From Eriocheir sinensis (lineage: Eukaryota > Arthropoda > Malacostraca > Decapoda > Varunidae), in assembly GCF_024679095.1 (NCBI RefSeq), contig NC_066534.1, positions 17,780,163 through 17,844,162 of the forward strand: a stretch of 64,000 nucleotides of DNA. Direction: 5' to 3'. Each line of letters begins with the position of its first letter. Position 1 is the stretch's first letter. The notes under the pieces are model-generated. The model was not told the DNA's origin, did no database searches, and worked only from the letters and a program-made list of their open reading frames with translations. Below, one piece after another: positions 57,317 through 64,000 of the stretch. Position numbers and translations under genes: made by a program.

Positions 57317-57512
57317 CAGTAATCCAACACCAGTACATTTAAGCTCAGCAGGACAAGAACAGTCTGGGGCAGACATACGGACACCCGCACATACTTTGCC
57401 CTCCCCCACTCACCCAATCGCACTGCACAAGCACTCGATATATCCATCTGAGAGTCTTCGTGATAGTAGTTGTAGTAGCAGTTTAGTAGTCGTAGTAGTA
57501 GTAGTAGTAGTA

Positions 57513-57573
<61 letters not shown>

Positions 57574-57593
57574 ATGAAGAAGAAGAAGAAGAT
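57080..57593. repeat. (AAT)n, (CT)37, (AGT)n and GAA
   Basis: (AAT)n at about 57080-57153, (CT)n at 57239-57313, (AGT)n at 57463-57573 and GAA at 57574-57593. Confidence 0.97.
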
Positions 57594-57860
57594 AAGAACA
57601 TGAGAACATTAGGATTCTGCAAGAGGCCAGTTGGGCAGCCCTTGTAAACCTAACCACACCTTACCCCACTATCCATGAATTTATCCAATCTCCTCTTGAA
57701 TGTATCTATCATATTGGCACTCACAAGATGACTGCCAAGACTGTTTCACTCATCCACGACTCTATAGGTAAATCAATCCTTGCCTATGCCTTTGTTGAAT
57801 CTGAATTTCTTTAACTTACTTTAACTTGTTCTGTCCTAACCAAAGACGAAGACACCTGTG
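57594..57860 (-). pseudogene. LINE 3' end with decayed coding tail
   Basis: On minus the frame reads KFRFNKGIGKD-stop-FTYRVVDE-stop-NSLGSHLVSANMIDTF and then KRRLDKFMDSG. Both stops are TGA where related tails have Trp (TGG), so each is a single-base change. The following 3' sequence (plus: aagaacatgagaacat, tctgcaagaggccagttggg) matches the LINE end at 33425-33604. It is a truncated, inactive copy. Confidence 0.75.
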
Positions 57861-58123
57861 AAGAGACGTGTGAAAGGCTCCTCTTCATTGGCACGTCCGT
57901 CCTTGAGTCAACACGTAATAGGAAAATAAGAACAATAAGGCAGATGAAGCAACCAAGCAACCAACCGCCTAACTAACCTATACATGAAGGCGAGTAAACA
58001 GCAATAGGAAAAGAATTAACAATGAGGGTGACTGACTGGAACGTAAAGAGAGAGAGAGAGAGACAGAGGGTATGTAAATGGGGGATATGAATATGTATGT
58101 ATTAAGGGGTGACATGTAGAGAT

Positions 58124-58125
<2 letters not shown>

Positions 58126-58165
<40 letters not shown>

Positions 58166-58177
58166 ACACACACATAT
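58126..58177. repeat. (CA)n microsatellite
   Basis: A CA array with one tga interruption near 58164. 57860-58125 is mixed, with a short GA array at 58048-58062. Confidence 0.95.
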
Positions 58178-58189
58178 GAACGTGCAGCC

Positions 58190-58970
58190 AGCCACCTAAC
58201 CAGCCTCTCCCTCCCCCCACCCCCGGCCCCCAACCCCCTCCCCCCCTGCCGGCTATCCTGTTTCCGGCAAGGTGGTACAGAACAGCACGGCCCCGACCAA
58301 GGTCATACACCCCTTCCACCCCGTTCCACCACCTCCCCCTTCCACCCTCTCTCTTCCACCTCCTCTCCAGCCTTCCCCCTTCCACCCCTCTCTCTTCCAC
58401 CTCCTCTCCAGTCTTCCCCCTTCCACTCCTCTCCCTTCAACCTCCCCTCCAGCCTTCCACACCTCCTCCCCCTCTCTCCCCGCTCCACTCTCCACTCTTC
58501 CTCTCCCTGCATCCCTCTCTCCCTCCCCTGAAGCTAACCATCACATCCACCCACCCTGTACACTCCCTCTCCCCATCCACCTCCTCCACCTCTTCCATCT
58601 CCCTTGCGTAACTCCACTATCCTCCCACCCTCTCCCTCCTCTTTTTGCCATACCTCCACCTCCACTTTCTACCTCCATCCTCCACTACGCACCTCCATCC
58701 TCAACTTTTCAATCTTACTAATCCTTTTCCCAATCCACCTCATCATCCACTCCTTCTCCACATACCCTCCATACCTCCACCTCAGCCTCAAGCGGTCCTC
58801 CAGCTCCTCCTCCACTCCTCTCCACCTCCTACTCCACCCTCACGTCTCCACCTTCCATGCATACCTCCAGTCCTTTCACCCTCTCCTCCACCCATTCCCT
58901 CACTCTCCTCCAGTTCCCCATCCACCTTGCCTACCCTCCCTCCACCTCTCTTCCTTCTCTTCCACCTTTC
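58190..58970. repeat. CCACCT/CTTCC pyrimidine tract with 41-bp units
   Basis: C/T-rich sequence. At 58320-58470 the word tccaccctctctcttcca or a variant repeats at about 58340, 58381 and 58422, giving a 41-base unit. Pro/Ser frames are artefacts. Confidence 0.88.
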
Positions 58971-59020
58971 TGTTCAAGTCGGGGTCATGTGGTGCCTTTG
59001 CTGTTGTTTTCATTGTTGTT

Positions 59021-59032
59021 TTTATTATTATG

Positions 59033-59129
<97 letters not shown>

Positions 59130-59207
59130 GTAGTAGTAGTAGTAGTAGTAGTAGTATCTTTCTCGTAAATATAAGTGTGTGTGTCTGGGGAGGGAATGAA
59201 TCTTCAA

Positions 59208-59244
<37 letters not shown>

Positions 59245-59310
59245 CCACTAGACTAAACACGAAACGCTAGACTGTAAACCCTGTAACCAACAAATGTGCA
59301 TATCACCCAG

Positions 59311-59395
<85 letters not shown>
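59021..59395. repeat. (TTA)36, (TAG)9, (CA)16 and (GA)41
   Basis: (TTA)n at 59021-59129 changes to (TAG)n at 59129-59155 by a single-base switch. (CA)n is at 59210-59242 and (GA)n at 59314-59395. Confidence 0.98.
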
Positions 59396-59399
<4 letters not shown>

Positions 59400-59520
59400 A
59401 ACAGATAAAGCGAATCAACAAACAAACAAACGCATGAAAACAACACACGTCGAGAGCATAAAAAATAAAGAAACAAAATAATGATAAAAAAAACTAAAGC
59501 AACAAATAAAAATACGACTA

Positions 59521-59579
59521 TCACTACTACTACTACTACTACGACTACTACTACGACTACTACTACTACTACTACTACG

Positions 59580-59614
<35 letters not shown>

Positions 59615-59636
59615 GACTACTACTACTACTACTACG
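59521..59636. repeat. (ACT)n with ACG interruptions
   Basis: An ACT array in which tacgac appears about every 15-30 bases, always as the same T-to-G change. Confidence 0.96.
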
Positions 59637-59649
59637 TTTCTTCCTAAAT

Positions 59650-60640
59650 GTAACAGCCGGAGCAAGGGAGAGAGAGGAAGAGAAAGGGAGGAAGGGAGGG
59701 AGCAAATGGGATAGGAAAAATGAAACAAAGGGAAGAAGAGGTCAAGGGGAAGGGAGAGAGCAAGGGAGGGAAGGGAAAAGGGAGAGAGGGAGAGGAAGAG
59801 AAATGGAGGGATAAAGGGATAAAGAGGGAGAGCAAAGGATACATGGAAAAGTACAGGCAAAGGGAGGAAAAGAAGGGAAAAATGGAAATGAAGAGAGAAA
59901 GGAGAGAAGGAAAGAGAGTAAGAAGGGAGGGAAAGGAAGAAAGAGGGAGATAGCAAAGTAGAGAGAGGAGGAGGAGGGGGAGGGGGTGATACAGGGTGCA
60001 AGGGAGGGCGTGTGAAACAGAGGTGGAGGCTGCGTCTGGGCAATGTCCGAACAGGAGGAGGAGGAGGAAGAGGAGGAGGAGGAGGGAGGAGGATGTTGCG
60101 CGAGGGAACGGCCAGGCACGGCGTAGGACAAGAGGTAGCATTGGCGTCAACAAGAGAGATGATAGCGTGAGGGGGAGGGAGGGAGGGGAGGAAGGAGAGG
60201 AGTGGAGAGGGGTGGGAAGGGGAGGATAAGGTATGAGGTTGGGAATAGCGGATAGTGGGGAAGGAAGGGAAGGGAGAGGAAGGTGAAGGGGGAGGAGAGA
60301 AAGGGAATGTAGGACGAGGGGAGGGGAGGGGAGGGGAGGGGAGGGGACGGGAGGGGGCGGAAGGAGAGGAGTTCAGAGGGGATGGAAGGGGAGGATAAGG
60401 TATGAGGGGGGGGTGATAGAGGGTAGTGGGGAAGGAAGGGAAAGGGGGGGAGAGAAAAGGAATGTAGGGCGAGGGGAGGGGAGGGAAGGGGAGGATAAAG
60501 GTATGAGGGGGGGGGAGTAGAGGGTAATGGGGAAGGAAGGGAAGGGGGAGGAGAGAAAGGGAATGTAGGGCGAGGGGAGGGGAGGGGAGGAGTGCAGAGG
60601 GGAGGAAGGGGAGCATAAAGGATAGAGTCCGGGAGGGTCA
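59650..60640. repeat. 1-kb purine tract with G-rich minisatellite
   Basis: The plus strand is almost pure A and G. From about 60160 it is a variable-length repeat with landmark ggaggataag at 60221, 60390, 60490 and, as gagcataaag, near 60611. Each is followed by tatgagg, gtagtggggaaggaaggg and gagagaaaggaatgtagg. The 406-residue minus frame is a Pro/Ser/Leu shadow. Confidence 0.9.
60316..60350 (+). other. G-quadruplex-type motif
   Basis: Five consecutive GGGG runs separated by single A, followed by further G-runs. It meets the usual sequence rule for a stable intramolecular G-quadruplex. Confidence 0.7.
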
Positions 60641-60770
60641 AAGGTCAGGTGTATAGTGTTGGGGTGTTTGTGTGTTTTGTGGGTCACGTTCTTACATAAA
60701 TCCTTACACTTAAAAATTTTGGGACATTGTTTTAGGAAGTTTTAGGACAGCCTGCTCGACCCTTTTCATA

Positions 60771-60773
<3 letters not shown>

Positions 60774-60839
<66 letters not shown>
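60774..60839. repeat. (CT)33 microsatellite
   Basis: A perfect CT array followed by pyrimidine-rich sequence to 60910. Confidence 0.97.
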
Positions 60840-60841
<2 letters not shown>

Positions 60842-60938
60842 CTCTTTTCTTCTCTTTCCTTCCTTTCCTCTTTTCCTTTGCTCCTTTCTTCCCGCCCTTT
60901 CTCCCTCTCACTTGCTCCGGTTGCTACATTTAGAAAGC

Positions 60939-61205
60939 GTAGTAGTAGTAGTAGTAGTAGTAGTAGTACTCAGAAGTTCATTTTGCTCCGTTAAAAGCTC
61001 TAGTTCCATCTCTCCATCTGATCCTCCGCCTGCCCTGACTTCCCACAAATCCTAGGTTGCCTCTCTGGTGCTCTGGTTGTCCATTCTGTAATCTGTTATC
61101 TGCCGAAGTCCATTTCTCGCTCTTAATCGTCACCGGAATATCTTTAACCTTTGCTCTCTGGTCCAAGATGCTCAATTCCTATCTCTTCATCTTATACTCG
61201 TGCTT
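60939..61205. repeat. (AGT)10 and isolated satellite-like monomer
   Basis: After (AGT)n at 60939-60968, the words tgctccgttaaaagct, ccatctctccatctga and ctctctggtgctctgg follow in the same order as in the long-form satellite of 11.0-12.7 kb, though diverged. A 65-residue minus frame over it is not supported. Confidence 0.45.
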
Positions 61206-61209
61206 CTTG

Positions 61210-61560
61210 GCTTTCTCGTTAAATCTTTTGTGAGGGGGGAAATAAGCAGCACATCAAGTCGTAGTATTCAAAAGTTCAAAATATCATAGGTATTAATAAG
61301 TGCATACAAGGTGATGGATGACATACAAGCGAGAGGTATTTACAACAACTAGGAAATGCTTGTTGTTGGAGATAATGAATGACCTGAAAAGTATCTCATA
61401 ATGCAGGAATGAAACTAAATTGATTATGTTTTGTTATATGGCTCTTTAAATTCGGCTTTCGTTATGGAGCTTCGCTAAATAGGCAGTTTATTGAGATGAA
61501 TTATAACATTTCCTCTGTACATAACCACGGATAGAGTGCACGAATATTAGACAGAGGAGG
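61210..61560. other. AT-rich mixed sequence
   Basis: No repeat, RNA or gene was recognised in this stretch. Confidence 0.4.
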
Positions 61561-61583
61561 AGGACGTTGGGAAAGGCCTTTGT

Positions 61584-61585
<2 letters not shown>

Positions 61586-61638
<53 letters not shown>

Positions 61639-61823
61639 ATGGCTTTAAGATGTATAATAAGGATGCTGAACTTATAATGAATGAGAGAGGAACAAGATGC
61701 TGAATGCAGAGTGACACAAGATACCGCGAGAGAGAGAGAGAGAGAGAGCGTAGCGTCATATAAGCAGGAAAAACAGAGCTAAAACATATGAAGGCCGCAC
61801 TCAAGCAGGCGAAACTTGATCAT

Positions 61824-61861
<38 letters not shown>

Positions 61862-61945
61862 GTAGTGGGTAATCTTTTTTTTCCTCTATTTTTTTGTGTT
61901 TCCCTTTCCCTGACTTCTGTGCCGTTCAAAATAAAGAAAGGAAAT

Positions 61946-62015
<70 letters not shown>

Positions 62016-62159
62016 CCTCTTTCTCGTTTAGCTCTAGAAATGCTTCCTTATGCGTAAAAAAATATATGAATGAGATAATGCAGCAGAACACACGTAGCTG
62101 CATAGTATATTAGAGGAGTTGAAAAGGGCAAAGACATGACATTAAGGGTCCTATTCTTT

Positions 62160-62194
<35 letters not shown>
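61586..62194. repeat. (GA)25, (GA)10, (CT)17, (TG)34 and (CA)17
   Basis: (GA)n at 61586-61636 and 61729-61748, (CT)n at 61826-61859, (TG)n at 61945-62013 and (CA)n at 62161-62194. Confidence 0.96.
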
Positions 62195-62197
<3 letters not shown>

Positions 62198-62199
62198 GA

Positions 62200-62751
62200 C
62201 AAGGCTTTCGTAGGACTCTCCATTCTTCCAGGTAGAGAAGGAGATTTAGAAGAACACATACACTGAGAAAGAATAGAAGGGAAGAGAAAGGAAGGAGAAA
62301 GAGAGCAAGAGCAGGAGCGAGAGAACGGACGAAGGGAAGAGAAAGGAATGGAAAGAAGGAAGAAGAAGAGCAAGCAGGAGAAAAAGAGGGAACGAACAGT
62401 GAGTACCAAAGACCTGCTCGGAAAAAAGGAACACTACACACCGCCAAAGCAGGAACACACAAAGGTTAGCAACACAAGTGAGTCTGACCAGAGTACGAAG
62501 GAAGGGGGAGAGTGCAGGGGGAAGGGAAGGGAAGGAGAGAACAGCGGGGAAGGGGAAGGGGAGGACGCCAGGGTACGAATACGAGGAGAAAGGGAAGGGA
62601 GGGGAAGGGGAAAGAAAGAAAGGGAAAGAGAAAGGGAGAGAAGGGGAGGGAGCATGGGGAAGGGAGTGACAAGGGTGCTCACGGGACTGGAAAAGCAAAG
62701 GGAGGATTTAAAAAGTGGAAAGAATGATTGAATGGATTGAAGAATAAACTG

Positions 62752-62797
<46 letters not shown>

Positions 62798-63290
62798 AGA
62801 AAGACAGAAAATAAACAGAATGAATGATACGGAACTAAGGAAGGAGAATAAAAGAAAGAAAAAAACTAAATTAAAATACGCAAGAAAATATATAAAGAAG
62901 AAAAAAACTATGAAAAAGAAATAAAAGACAGGTGAAACAGAGAGGGAAGAACAACAAATGAGGAAGAAGAGAATGAAGGGGAAGAAGAGGAATAAGAATG
63001 AGAGAAGAGAGTAGAGAAGAGGAGAGAAGAAGTATAACAATAGATAAAAGAACAAGAAGAAGGAAATAGAGAAAGGATGAAAAGAAAAAGAGTAGGAATA
63101 TGAGAAAAGTAAAAAAAGAGGAGAGAACAGAAGATGATGAAAAAGAAGAAGACGAAGAAAAGAAACAAGAAGAAACAGAAGCAGAAGACAAAAAAAGAGG
63201 AAGAAAAATAATAATAACAATAATAATAATAATAATAATAATAAGAAGAAGAAGAAGAAGAAGAAGAAGAAAAAGATCAAAAGAAGAGGC
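62200..63290. repeat. 1.1-kb purine tract with (GA)n, AAT and AGA
   Basis: A/G-rich plus strand with GGGAAGG words at 62500-62660, (GA)19 at 62755-62793, (AAT)n at 63209-63243 and (AGA)n at 63243-63275. The Phe/Leu/Ser frames on minus, up to 229 residues, are artefacts. Confidence 0.92.
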
Positions 63291-63414
63291 AGTGATCGTT
63301 CTCGGTGTCTCCATCTCGGCTCCTCTCGTCTCTCCGCCGCCGAGCCGAGTTCGCTGTCTGGCACCGGAGTGGACGAGGAACAGTTCTCAGCCACACACAT
63401 TCCTGCGGTCCGCT

Positions 63415-63415
<1 letters not shown>
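63290..63415. other. Short CpG-containing island
   Basis: Non-repetitive, with ccgccgccgagccgagttcg, between a purine tract and a CA array. Unassigned. Confidence 0.2.
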
Positions 63416-63417
<2 letters not shown>

Positions 63418-63446
<29 letters not shown>

Positions 63447-64000
63447 CTTCTCCCTGTTCCTCATCGATGTTCTTTTTCTCTTTCTCCACCTTTATCTGTA
63501 TGTCCAATCCTCCTCCTCCTCCTCCTCCTCCTTCTTCTTCTTCCTCCTCCTCCTCTTCTTCTTCCTCCTCCTTCCTTTTCGCTTTTTGTCATCTCCCTTT
63601 CGTCACTTCTTTCTTTACCTACATCTCTTCCTCTTTCTCATCCTCTTTACTTTTTCTTATCTTCCTTTTTTTTCTTTACCTATATATCCTCCTCATTTTC
63701 CTCCTCCTTTTCCTTCTCCTCCTCCTCGGCCTTGCTCTCCAGGTATCCACGAGGCCTCTTTACCTACCTGTCATCAGTGCTCAGGTGACATATATGACAC
63801 TCATTCATCGCGACGCTCACTGCTCAATATACACAAGAAGAATCCAACGCTACTCACCTTCGCTTCTTCCTCCTCCTCCCTATACTTTTCATCCTCTCTC
63901 CTCCTTTTACTTTTTTTATTCTACGTCTCCTGTTCTTTTTATTCTCCTCCTTTTCATCTATCTCTTTCTCTTTTTTCGTTCTCCTTTCCTACCTCCGTTT
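63418..64000. repeat. (CA)13 and pyrimidine tract
   Basis: (CA)n at 63418-63443, then TCC/TTC/CTT-rich sequence to the end of the window, with mixed sequence only at about 63740-63860. Confidence 0.9.

Noticed and set aside
59396..60616. 406-residue minus-strand open frame
   Set aside because: It translates a 1-kb pyrimidine/purine tract plus an ACT array into Pro/Ser/Leu and poly-Val. There is no domain, and the composition is fully explained by the repeat.

Overview
This window looks like nuclear DNA from an arthropod, most likely a decapod crustacean such as a crab. The evidence is an extreme density of long (GA)n, (CA)n, (GGA)n and (TAC)n microsatellites, tRNA-derived SINE sequence, fragments of LINE reverse-transcriptase tails, and several dispersed repeat families that I recognise informally from decapod genomes. 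I could not test that recognition. No bacterial, viral or organelle gene organisation is present: no operons, no rRNA, no intact tRNA and no CRISPR array.

I find no confident protein-coding gene in 64 kb. Nearly every long open frame is a translated simple repeat (poly-Ser/Leu, Cys-Val, Arg-Glu, poly-His), often open on both strands. Two open frames deserve mention. One at 8199-8548 (minus) is the C-terminal tail of a LINE reverse transcriptase, cut off at its 5' end. The other, at 36928-37134 (minus), is a 68-codon frame with a signal-peptide-like N-terminus and three cysteines, and could be a small secreted peptide or the first exon of a longer gene.

Layout: 0-10 kb holds purine/pyrimidine tracts, a 125-bp tandem pair, MITE-like family B copies, a 51-72 bp degenerate satellite, an 81-bp minisatellite, a tRNA-derived SINE (5064-5256) and the LINE tail (7925-8548). 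10-16 kb holds a satellite domain (11.0-12.7 kb) with a 72-bp higher-order block, a compound (CA)n minisatellite and a 42-bp minisatellite. 16-26 kb holds family A copies, 131-bp and 124-bp arrays, an inverted dispersed pair (17.7 and 21.6 kb), a (TG)n-(CA)n mirror and a 580-bp pyrimidine tract. 26-30 kb holds CpG-rich sequence and a TGG/TGA domain. 30-38 kb holds the tandem 3' part of family A, a second LINE 3' end, an inverted/tandem MITE cluster, and the 34.5-kb and 36-kb minisatellites. 38-49 kb holds very long dinucleotide arrays, a 23-bp repeat, a family C array split by a MITE with visible terminal inverted repeats, a 105-bp array and CpG-rich stretches. 49-64 kb holds trinucleotide arrays, A-rich degenerate repeats, a further LINE 3' end (57.6 kb), G-rich tracts and purine/pyrimidine blocks.

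Between the repeats lie several 100-250 bp islands of balanced, motif-like sequence (for example near 10.0, 13.7, 21.1, 39.1, 42.1 and 48.9 kb). They could be conserved non-coding elements of a neighbouring gene. That is inference, and only comparison with another species could decide it. I found no convincing new biological system. The most informative signals are the repeat architectures and the small secreted-peptide candidate.
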